A DNA stretch of 17,062 nucleotides from Usnea hakonensis. Its lineage: Eukaryota; Ascomycota; Lecanoromycetes; Lecanorales; Parmeliaceae. Each line of letters opens with the position of its first letter. Within the stretch, counting starts at the first letter, position 1. Made by a program: the position numbers and the translations under genes. The stretch spans positions 1 through 17,062 of the forward strand of contig BLJB01000560.1 in NCBI GenBank assembly GCA_013423325.1, in the 5' to 3' direction. Of this stretch, positions 7,301-15,401 are shown in pieces. The notes under the pieces were generated by a model, which was not told the DNA's origin, did no database searches, and saw nothing but the letters and a program-made list of their open reading frames with translations.

Positions 7301-8908
7301 TCACAAAGTACCACCCCTCATAACTTCCTCACCGCCTCGCTTCAATCTCCCTAGATCTTTATTCACTGCTGAAGTCTTGCCTCTTACACAGTCTTCTCGC
7401 CTAGCAACTTCTTCCTCAAAGTCCTTCGCAAATCGTCTTCTCTGCCGCCTGGCCTCCGTGAACTTTGACATAATATCGCTAAATCTACGGATCATGAGAT
7501 TTGCGCATTCCTCGTACTGTTCAGTTGGTAGGGACGAGAAAAATGCCCTTCGCTGTATGAGTTTGCCGTCATCATCCTTCAGCTTTTCTAAGACGTAATC
7601 CATCTTCTCCGCTAGATTACCACTTGACAGCCCTTGCACAGGGGACGTGCAAGGCGCATCGGACGCCAGACTGAAAGGTTCCTTGTTCAATTGCTGGAAA
7701 GTCATGCTGGACAATTGATTCGGACTATAATCAAGGTCTCTGGCGCGCTTTCGAGACTGCGGAACTTTAGCCGATGACACAGGTTCTGTATGATGCTCCC
7801 TATCGACATTCGGGTCTCTATCGACAGGAGGCTTGTCGTCGAAATTGTCAATAGATACGGCTTGCAATGATAAGGATCTTTCCCCATCGGCTTGTGACTG
7901 CCCATTCGTAGGCACTGTTCTTTCAGCCACTCCAACCCGTGCCCGCGACATAGGCTGCAGAGTATGAGTATCGATGATGATTGGCCGTTGGCTTTGCTCA
8001 TGACAATCCAACACTCTGTGATGCTGAGCTGAGATTGAAGGCTGCTCTAAAGATGAAAGTTGGACTTTTGGAATTGGCGTCGCTAAAACCTGTTTCCTGG
8101 TCCTTATATGAGGAGTTTTTACGTGTTTTGAGTTCACAACGGGGTCTGAAGTGCCACTATCTACGCCATCCCTTGGGCCCGCGTCCCGTGAAGCTAGACT
8201 GCTGTACACTACAGGAGTAGTCGTGAACGGCACGAAAGCGGCTTGTGTCGTGTAGGACGTCTCTCCCTGAAGGTACTGGGAAAATCCGGGACTGGTTAGA
8301 TCCTGCAGTATTTCATGATGTACTAGCTCCTCCTCGTCCGACTCTGCGGGCCCCTTTTCATCTTCACTCCCTCCATTGCTGGACTCTGCTTCTACTTCTT
8401 CTTCCTCCTCCTCCTCCTCCTCCTCCTCCTCCTCCTCCTCCTCTGCTTCAGAGGCCTCGGCGTCTGGCTGGATGTTTCCTCGAGCGTCGTATGGTTGTTT
8501 CTGCCCACGTTGGAGAGAGACTTGATCCCAGGGATTAACTTGATTGGCCGCGTCTGCACCATACCGGCCGGATAAAGCACTGCGAGCCTCTTCCACGCCA
8601 TGATGGCCTTGAGAGCTGCCCCCAACGCTGGCGGTTATGGTCTCATCAAACCCTTCGGCGTCGGTGTCGAAGACATCCAGGAGAGCAGACGATTCGCTAT
8701 TTTGTCTTCTAGAGAATTCGTTACTAGGCTCTGCCACAGGACTGCCACCTGGTAGATTAGAGTCCTGCTTCTGGAACAACGGTCTTTGTTTATGTTTCTG
8801 TAGCTTTGTCGTTGGGATCAGGACACGTTGCTGAGCCCCTATAACCTGACGACTAGGATCTGGTTGAATATGCTGCCGTTGAGCAACGAAGCTCTGTACT
8901 CCCGGCAT
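7301..8908 (-). CDS. ECM11: Ecm11-domain protein (probable synaptonemal complex central-element factor)
   Basis: A single uninterrupted frame of 535 residues from ATG (8908-8906) to TGA (7303-7301). The C-terminal 135 or so residues (about 7304-7711) resemble the fungal Ecm11 domain. They include an FFSSLPTEQYEECANLMI segment, then a long basic and acidic coiled coil (FTEARRQRRRFAKDFEEEV) and a terminal GRLKRGGEEV. In budding yeast Ecm11 pairs with Gmc2 and, when SUMOylated, drives Zip1 assembly in the meiotic synaptonemal complex; a meiotic role here is inferred from family. The N-terminal 400 residues look disordered: Ser/Gln-rich, with a tract of about 17 Glu (8393-8443) continuing into an acidic region, and an NLS-like SRKRARD near residue 386. 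At 535 residues it is longer than yeast Ecm11 (about 300), mostly through the disordered part. It converges with the RBR gene and diverges from YIP4 across 828 bases. Recognition rests on the C-terminus, since the rest of the family evolves fast. Confidence 0.75.
   Translation of the reverse strand: MPGVQSFVAQRQHIQPDPSRQVIGAQQRVLIPTTKLQKHKQRPLFQKQDSNLPGGSPVAEPSNEFSRRQNSESSALLDVFDTDAEGFDETITASVGGSSQGHHGVEEARSALSGRYGADAANQVNPWDQVSLQRGQKQPYDARGNIQPDAEASEAEEEEEEEEEEEEEEEEVEAESSNGGSEDEKGPAESDEEELVHHEILQDLTSPGFSQYLQGETSYTTQAAFVPFTTTPVVYSSLASRDAGPRDGVDSGTSDPVVNSKHVKTPHIRTRKQVLATPIPKVQLSSLEQPSISAQHHRVLDCHEQSQRPIIIDTHTLQPMSRARVGVAERTVPTNGQSQADGERSLSLQAVSIDNFDDKPPVDRDPNVDREHHTEPVSSAKVPQSRKRARDLDYSPNQLSSMTFQQLNKEPFSLASDAPCTSPVQGLSSGNLAEKMDYVLEKLKDDDGKLIQRRAFFSSLPTEQYEECANLMIRRFSDIMSKFTEARRQRRRFAKDFEEEVARREDCVRGKTSAVNKDLGRLKRGGEEVMRGGTL
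8402..8442. repeat. TCC/GGA trinucleotide microsatellite encoding poly-Glu
   Basis: About 13 uninterrupted CCT units on the + strand read as GAG codons on the minus strand, inside the Ecm11-like gene. Its length is a multiple of three, so expansion or contraction keeps the frame. The complementary strand gives a poly-Pro frame that is only a shadow. Confidence 0.9.
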
Positions 8909-9736
8909 CCTGAAATTGAAGAGACTGGACGGCGGGATTCAGATTCAAGGAAAGCCGGAAACTTGCGGGAAACTTTATGTCATAAAGAGAAGTCTGAAAA
9001 TAGAGCAAAGTCCCTCGCAACCTTGGATTCTGTGAGACCTCGCAGAGAAGGGAATTGTGTCAGGTGTATTTATCAGGAACCGTCAAGTGTCTTATAAGCC
9101 AGAATCATTCTTACTATGAAGTCGTGTTGTGATCAAAGAGATGAACATGTAATATACTTACATGACTAGTCGTTAATAAAAAGAAAAGGGAGTGCCATGC
9201 AGTAAAGGAGAATACTATGTGATCCGTAGAATAAACATCGTGAGTGTTGATAATTATGCCGTGCTAATATCATATTAGGGCTAGGGCTAACTCGGTCTAT
9301 ATAAAGAGATTACTAAGAAAGATACTTTTTAGAAGGGAAGAGGTCTTACTTATATATATAAATTTAGTAGAGAGTAGCCTAAATCTATATAGTAATTACT
9401 ATATAGCTATAGGAAAATCCCGAAACCTTAGATATTTACTATTCTACTACTAAAAGCTATTCTCCGCCCTATTCCCACTATAGCATATTTGGCCTATGTT
9501 CGGAATAAGCCATTACTTAGCCACTAAAATCACTAACAGTGAGGGTACAAGGTAAGGTAAGGTGGTAAGGTAGGTAAAATACTCTAGCGCTATACTTTAA
9601 TTTAGTGTCAGGTATAGTTGTAACGAAGACACATCAACATCAACATTAACATTAACTAGCATTCACTCAGCCTGACTTCAGTCTAGAAATATCACCTCAT
9701 AGTAGCAACCGGTGAAAGCTCTTGCCTATAGCCATA
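8909..9736. other. Shared divergent promoter region (Ecm11-like / YIP4)
   Basis: 828 bases between the two divergent start codons. Most is of normal composition. An AT-rich pocket (about 9296-9470) looks like a RIP-aged or small transposon remnant and carries a perfect 22-bp palindrome at 9385-9406. Further right are short tandem units: repeated GGTAA at about 9552-9577, and hexamers acatca/acatta at about 9630-9655. An in-frame TGA at 9713-9715 just before the YIP4 start shows that gene does not extend further upstream in this frame. No other gene is seen. Confidence 0.6.
9385..9406. repeat. Perfect 22-bp palindrome in an AT-rich pocket
   Basis: Each arm reads ctatatagtaa and its complement, with no spacer. 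It sits in the AT-rich pocket between the Ecm11-like and YIP4 genes. It may be a hairpin of a miniature transposon, but I could not find terminal repeats or a target duplication around it. Confidence 0.6.
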
Positions 9737-10798
9737 ATGACAAGTGCATCGTGTCATCCATATGAAGGTTACAACAATACTGAGATTGAGCAGGATCTTA
9801 TAGATCCAGATGATGGTATCTCCAACCTGCTGGACCGCTGCTTCGCTCCTTCGACTGATATACTAGTTAGCAGCAAATATCAGTAATCTTGATGATCATT
9901 CGCAATCCAACTCGGATCGAGCACCTTTAACAGGCAACATCCAATCGTCCTCCTCTCGCAATCCTCTGTCCCAATCATATCTCAATTCATCAATTCCTGG
10001 CGAAGACAGGCGTGCGCCTACAAACACAATTGATGAGTCGGTATGGGAAACACTATCTCGGGATCTGCTAGCTGTATGGGAGAAAATGAGACAGGTTCTT
10101 TGGCCCAAGTATCTACTTGGGGGAATGTTACAGAGAGGTGGAGGCATCGGAGGCGCAGAAAGGGGTGAGGGAGACAGTCTTGCAGGCGGTTTCAGGGGTG
10201 TTGCTGGCAGGTGGCCGGACGCAGATGTGGTCCTCCAAGGTGGCATGTCCGAAGGCCTAAGGGACTGGGATCTATGGTAAGTCAACTTTCCAAGGATCGT
10301 TCCACCAGGCAGATGTGGGAATCCTACTCAACAAGCATATAGGGGCCCGTTGATCTTCTGCCTGCTTCTCAGCTTGCTGCTATCGATGACCGCATCAAGT
10401 ACACAGAAAACCGCTGTCTTCTCTGGGGTCTTCGCTCTGGTCTGGATTGGGGAGGCTGTCGTAACAACGCAAATCAAGCTTTTAGGAGGGAACATGTACA
10501 TCACTCTACAGGCGAACGGTTGCCGAGCTTGCTAATAGTATAATTTAGCTCCTTTTTCCAATCCATATGCATCATCGGCTACACACTCTTTCCATTGGTC
10601 ATTGCGGCGCTGCTCAGCGCTTTTCATCTCCCAACAATAGCACGCGTTCCTGTATACATTGTGCTCATTGGGTGGTCGTTAGCTGCCGGTGTCAGCATTC
10701 TTGGGGGCTCCGGGGTGGTAAAGAACCGGGTTGGCATTGCAGTGTATCCACTGTTCGTGTTTTATGTTGGTCTAGGATGTTTGTGCTTCATAAGTTGA
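9737..10798 (+). CDS. YIP4: Yip4/YIPF6-family Golgi membrane protein, four exons
   Basis: Exons join 9737-9815, 9874-10276, 10343-10495 and 10549-10798, giving 885 nt and 294 residues plus stop with every phase matching. Yip1-domain proteins are five-span membrane proteins of the Golgi and ER-Golgi vesicles that bind prenylated Rab/Ypt GTPases; Yip4 (YIPF6 in animals) is one branch. The cytosolic N-terminus (about 1-160) is acidic and Ser/Asn-rich, followed by VWEKMRQVLWPKYLLGG, a Gly-rich loop and RDWDLWGPLIF, the family motif leading into the first membrane segment. Membrane segments fall near 163-176, 186-205, 213-237, 246-264 and 273-294, including GYTLFPLVIAALLSA and a terminal LGCLCFIS. 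The start has A at -3 and an in-frame TGA eight codons upstream. Animal and yeast relatives are about 235 residues; the excess is in the N-terminus. All four splice joints restore family-like sequence, so the gene appears intact. It diverges from the Ecm11-like gene. Confidence 0.88.
9816..9873 (+). other. YIP4 intron 1 (58 bp)
   Basis: Starts gtatct, ends gttagcag, with a branch-like actgata about 17 bases before the acceptor. Splicing joins DPDD to ANISNLDDHS in frame. Without splicing the frame ends at a TAA after 49 codons. Confidence 0.85.
10277..10342 (+). other. YIP4 intron 2 (66 bp)
   Basis: Consensus donor gtaagt, acceptor catatag, branch-like ctcaac near the 3' end. It splits the Trp codon of the DLWGPL family motif; splicing restores that motif exactly. 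Confidence 0.9.
10496..10548 (+). other. YIP4 intron 3 (53 bp)
   Basis: Donor gtacat, acceptor aatttag, branch-like gctaat. Splicing joins KLLGGN to ISFFQSICIIGYTLFP, the conserved third membrane segment. Confidence 0.88.
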
Positions 10799-11328
10799 GA
10801 TTACAGGAAGAAGAAGCAGAACTGCCATCTCATTGTGGTGAAAACACCACCGAAGTGTCGAAGTATCCCATTATCTATGGACTCTTACAGGATTGAAGGC
10901 AGACATCACTATTGAGGCTGTTCTGCTTTCATCTCGAAGAAGTAATGCTATATCCGTATTACAGGAAGCGAGGTATGAATCAGAGGACGCCTAGGATGTA
11001 CTATGCTCTAGTAGATTGAGAGGAGATTAGAAAGATAGATAAGAAGATCGAGGAGATTAGAAAGACAAGTAGATAAAGTGATAATTGAAGCAGGGCTCCT
11101 AATATAAACCACATCCGGTAGAGCGCGTCAGACTGCTGCACTAGGCGAGGGTTATCCTTTACGAAAAAGGTACGTACGAGTACCTCAATAAGATTCGGAT
11201 TCACTTTACTTTGTCTTTAGCATGTCCGGTATGAGTCTTAGTTTTCACTCTCATAGGCTTAGGTGATTTAAATTTGCAGGCAGTCGTATTGGAAACCATG
11301 TAGCTTTGATCTTACGGAAAAGAAGAAT
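10799..11328. other. Intergenic region, right part of the island
   Basis: 530 bases downstream of YIP4, including its 3' UTR. No supported gene. It has a purine-rich stretch with a 15-bp direct repeat (aggagattagaaaga at 11021-11035 and 11051-11065), and a tRNA-like remnant at about 11100-11160. A minus-strand frame of 67 codons (11001-11204) crosses both of these and looks like low-complexity chance. Confidence 0.55.
11100..11160 (+). pseudogene. tRNA-like remnant (Lys-type D and anticodon arms)
   Basis: The run ccggtagagcgcgtcagact strongly resembles the D arm and anticodon 5' strand of a eukaryotic tRNA, such as tRNA-Lys. About 20 bases later gcgagggttatcc resembles the T-arm GAGGGTTCGATCC with two bases lost. 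The T stem and acceptor stem do not pair, and the 5' part is degenerate. It is either a dead tRNA or the head of a tRNA-derived SINE. Confidence 0.35.
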
Positions 11329-11510
11329 TGTTACGAGTGTGACTACTTACAGGGCTGAAGGAGACACGTGACCTCCTTCCTATTCGGATTTAGCGCCTTA
11401 GTATCACTTTGGCCTATATCTTTCTTATACCTATATATAGATTTTACCTCCCCATTAATTAAATCCTAGTTATATATTACTATTAACTTAATCTAGTTAT
11501 AGTTCTAATA
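11329..11510 (+). repeat. LTR-like repeat, right border of the gene island
   Basis: This 182-bp copy has the same orientation as 4106-4289. It starts tgttacgagtgtg and ends agttctaata, the RIP form of agtcctaaca. The first 80 or so bases are unmutated and the rest grades into RIP DNA, the mirror of the left copy, so the two together show the unmutated sequence of nearly the whole repeat. It holds a TATA-like cctatatatag. Flanks agaat and ttatt do not match, so no target duplication is visible. Confidence 0.7.
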
Positions 11511-11980
11511 TTATTTAATTAATCTATTAATCGTACGATATCGATAATCCTATTACTATTCCGCTCGTATCTCTAGGCGAGCCTAAAGAAGCTAATAGGG
11601 GGGTATTACTAAATACTATTAGAACCTATATAGATCGATATTAATATGGGTATAATAACTAGGATAATAAGACTATCGATCTATATAGATAATATAGCCG
11701 GTATATATAGACCGGGGAAGATATACTAAGCTACTAGTAGTAGAGTTAACTAGGAGATATATTAGAATCGTATCCTAATATTATCTCTCTCTCTAAAAAA
11801 GATATATCCTTATAGCTATAAAAAGAAGGAGAAAAAAAGAAGAAAAGACTTACTTTATATACTAAAAAGAACTCCCTATTTAACTATTTATATATTAAAT
11901 ACCGAAAAGAAGAAATTCGTTCTAAGGCTATACTAATAAAAAACTAGATATAGATAATATTAATACCCCCCGTTACTAGT

Positions 11981-12084
11981 ATAATATTATATTATTTAAA
12001 GGCTTTAGGAATAAAGTAATTTAACTATAAATTAATAAAATAGTTAATAAAAAGATATTTCGATATAGAATAACTATTTAATAT
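11981..12084 (+). repeat. 104-bp segment, inverse of 3943-4046
   Basis: Counterpart of the left-flank segment, in opposite orientation. Both ends of similarity are abrupt. It shows that the two RIP blocks contain copies of at least one common transposon, besides the LTR-like repeat. Confidence 0.65.
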
Positions 12085-13204
12085 TCGATTTCTAAGTAGA
12101 GAGGAAATCGCTAAAATAAAGACCTCTTATTAGCTAAATACTCTTAAGTTAAATCGAACTAAATTAAACCTTAATTACGGAGCCTTATTATAAACTTTCT
12201 CTAAAGAAATCCGATTAAGTAATTTCGATATAGGTTAATATTAATAATAGCGAGACTCTAGAGTAATATTAAATAGTATTAGAGAATCTTTCTCTATATA
12301 TTAATAATAGAAGTATATATAATAGATCTAACTTAATATAATTATTAATTAAAATAAGTACTTTTAGTACTTTCTTTTTCGGCCGTAAATTTAGTACCCG
12401 AATCTATAAAAGTAAGACGAATAGCGTATTATTCGAGATATTATTAAATCGAAACTAATTTAGTAGGGCTAATTCTTAACTAATAAGCTACTTAAAATCG
12501 CTCCTATTTAAACTTATCTAGATTAGAATAAGATAGTATAATATACTTTCTAGACTTCTTTAATTTAGACTCTATACTTACTAGAGCGAGTTATTTAGTA
12601 AACTAGTCTATTTTCCTTTTAGTCTTATATATTATAAAGGCCCTCTAAATATAATCTAGTATTATTAATTTACCTTTTAGCTCTAGAAATAAGATATCTA
12701 CTAAATATATTATAGTATTCTAAAGGTTATCGTTAATCTTATTATAGAAATATAATTCTACTAAATTCTAGTTAATAAATAGGGCGTACTTTATAAAGTT
12801 TAAATAGAACTTAGAAAATAGCCTATCCCTCTATTCTAGTACTTTAAAGGCTTCTCGATATATAATATTTTTTAACTTTAGTAAGAGCTTATAGATATTA
12901 TTTAACTAATCTAGTAATTAGCCTATAAAGTAGTACGAGTTAATATATCGTTTTAGTAATATATACTTAATTACCTTTCCTCTAAGACGAGTAATAATAT
13001 AGATAATTTAAGAGTACTTAGAAAGATAATAATCTTTATTAATAACTAGTTTATCTTAAATTTAAAGTTTCTAGTCTTAAAAAAGAATATCTATACTAGA
13101 ACTATTAAATATTAGTAGGTCTAGAAACCGAGGACTTAGAAATAGTCTTTATATAGGAGGAGAAACTAGACTTTATAATAGAGATAGTAATAGTAATAAA
13201 GGCG

Positions 13205-13420
13205 AATCTTAGCTTTAGAAATTATTCTATTTCTACTTAAATCTCGGACGGAGATTCTTATTAGAAATAGATTACTACTAGCTATATACTCGTAATACTT
13301 TAAAATCCCGTAGTAATAGTAGAGGTAGGGACGGAGGTAGTATTATAAATAAATTTTAGCTTTAGAAATTATCTTATTCCCGCTTAAATCTCTAACGAAG
13401 ATCGTTAATAGAAAGAGATT
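13205..13420 (+). repeat. Diverged direct duplication, about 147-bp offset
   Basis: The block beginning aatcttagctttagaaatta (13205) recurs in RIP-diverged form near 13352, with agctttagaaatta at 13211 and 13358. Similarity continues through a cttaaatctc stretch. This suggests a tandem repeat within a transposon gene or an untranslated leader. The unit is too mutated to identify. Confidence 0.5.
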
Positions 13421-13830
13421 ATTATATATAAAGTATATAGAGTAGCGAATTAGGAGGTAAATATCTTATATATAGATCTTTATAATTAAGATATTATTAA
13501 AAGGGAGTAGTATTATAACGGCGATATAGAGGTACGTATTTTAATATTAATATAGAACGATTTATATAAGGAGAAGTTATAGTATTAAAAAAAAGTAGAT
13601 ATTAAGAAATAATTTTTTAATAATTTTTAATACTTTTAACTATTAATCGAATCTCTTACCCTAAATATTAAGTATACTATAAAATAAGTATATTCGAATA
13701 TTATATACTTAATGGGGGAGTTTCTTAAGTAGTTATTAAAGCGGAGTAAGGCGGAGTTTATCTTTTCTAATAAATATAGATATAGAGAAGAGATTTTTTA
13801 AAATAATAATTACGAAGTTATTTCTTAATA

Positions 13831-13945
13831 TTATGCCGGCCATTACCACATTACTATTGCGGTAATAGCGATTGCCACTACTATTATAATAGTAGTATCG
13901 GTACTAGTACTAATTGGTACTAGTGCGATTACTATAGTACTTAAG
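13831..13945. repeat. Unmutated palindrome-rich patch within the RIP block
   Basis: Higher GC and retained CpA (ccggccattaccacatt, attgccactac) contrast with the DNA on both sides. It holds a perfect 20-bp palindrome (13877-13896) and an 8-bp inverted pair, actagtac/gtactagt (13903-13910, 13917-13924). It could be the terminus of a transposon or a simple-sequence insertion made after RIP. No family is recognised. Confidence 0.5.
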
Positions 13946-14985
13946 TAAATTCTTAGGTAGTAATAATTTATCCTTTTTATATATTTACTTTTATATTAAT
14001 ATAATATTAGTAGCTATACCTTAATTACTTATTACTAAAGTACTAATAAACTATTACTTTAGAATATTAACCCGCTATTTATAGTATTATTAGTCTAGTA
14101 GGTCCTCTATAGTATTACTTTACTAAGTTATCTAGAAATTTATCTTTTAAGTAGCTATTCTAGCTTTTTTTAGTAATACTATATTAGTATCTACTTCTAT
14201 CGTAAATTTAATACGTACTATATACTAAATCTAGATATATACTAAGACTATTATTTAAATTAAAATCTTTAGGAAGATTATAATAACTATAATCTATATT
14301 ACTAGTTATTATCTATAATCTAAAATAATTATTATTTATTCTAAATAAAGATAGTCTCTATATTTTAATAACTAGATTATTAAGTTTATCTAGCTCTATT
14401 AGTCTTTTAAAGTATTCTATAATTAGATTATTAATCTTTATACTACTTTAGAAGTTCGGTACTTCTTTTATTATTATAAATTATTATCTACTAGTAGTAC
14501 TTTTACTAAAAAAAGATCTATCTTACTACTCTCTAAACTAACTCTTTCTAATTACTAATCTATTAGCGACCCTCTATATAAATATAGTAAGGCTATTTTC
14601 GTTAATAAAGTAATCTTCTATTATTCTATTAAATTATTATTTAATTCTATTATAGAAGTAGATAAACTAATTACTAGTCCTAATTTTAGTTAAGTCTAGT
14701 ATACTATATTAGGATACGTAATACGTCTTAACGCTAGCGCCTAGCGCTAGCCTAAAGGGATCTCTACTTAAGGCGAACTTCTTATATCTTAAATATTCTC
14801 TTTTTAGATTTAATATCTTATTATTATATCTATATTATACTTTAAGTCTATATTAATTCTAATATTATATTAAATTTCTATAGATATATAATATTATATT
14901 AAAAATTTTCTTATATTAGACGATAATTATTATTTATAAAGAAGTAGTTAGAGGTAGTCCTTTCTAGTCTTCTACTAGGTCTATA

Positions 14986-15150
14986 GCTCGTAGCTAGCGA
15001 GCGTAATTAAAAGAACTAGATACTATTAAGCTCGTAACTAGCGAGTATAATTAAAAGAACTAAGTACTACTAAGCTCGTAGCTAGCGAGCGTAGTTAAAA
15101 AAATTAAATAGATCTTATTTACTAGTAAGTATAATTAAAAGAACTAGTAC
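14986..15150 (+). repeat. 44-bp tandem repeat array, about 3.7 units
   Basis: Units begin at 14986, 15030 and 15074 with gctcgtagctagcgag. The first two are exactly 44 bases; the third and a partial fourth have diverged. Each unit starts with an imperfect palindrome (gctcg...cgagc) followed by taattaaaagaacta. It lies about 250 bases upstream of the gag-like frame, so it may belong to the LTR or leader of that element. Confidence 0.75.
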
Positions 15151-15401
15151 TAAACCCCCTAAAATATTTATCTTCTCTTAATACCTAGTCCTTTATAATA
15201 AAGGGATTATAAGATAATAAAGAACTTTTTTAATACTAAACCCTAATTAAAAAGTTTATATTTATAACTTGTAAATATAAGAATAAATAAATTATAAGAT
15301 ATTTTACTTTTTTTAAATATAAATATATATTACTTTACTAGAATTTATAACTATTTTATAACTTCTTTCTTTTTTTTTTCTCTTTTTAAGAATTTTTTTA
15401 A

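Larger units (their letters stand above)
11511..15401. repeat. AT-rich RIP-mutated transposon-derived block
   Basis: About 3.9 kb with no surviving long frame. Recognisable internal structures are the inverted relative of 3943-4046 (11981-12084), a diverged direct duplication (13205-13275 and 13352-13420), an unmutated palindromic patch (13831-13945) and a tandem array (14986-15150). A + strand frame broken only by TAA/TAG runs through about 11840-12400 and may be a dead transposon gene, but I cannot assign it. GC remnants such as CG and GC steps are kept while CpA and TpG are nearly gone, as expected for RIP. Confidence 0.7.

Noticed and set aside
8245..8625. Frames with poly-Pro and poly-Arg opposite the Glu tract
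   Set aside because: They are shadows of the triplet microsatellite inside the Ecm11-like gene in other frames and have no independent support.
9275..9290. Telomere-like ttagggctagggctaa
   Set aside because: Only one true TTAGGG unit and one variant, with normal genes on both sides. There is no evidence of a telomere or an interstitial telomeric array.
10567..10896. A separate 109-codon frame overlapping the end of YIP4
   Set aside because: It is out of frame with the conserved membrane segments of YIP4, has no recognisable features and covers its last exon.
11001..11204. Minus-strand 67-codon frame
   Set aside because: It spans a purine-rich repeat and a tRNA-like remnant. Its Ser/Leu/Ile-rich product looks like low-complexity chance.
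4106..11510. The island as one composite LTR retrotransposon carrying captured host genes
   Set aside because: No 5-bp target duplication outside the two repeats, no primer-binding site or polypurine tract next to them, the genes point in both directions, and YIP4 keeps its introns, which argues against capture through RNA.
14986..15150. CRISPR array
   Set aside because: The units are contiguous tandem repeats with no unique spacers, and the genome is eukaryotic.
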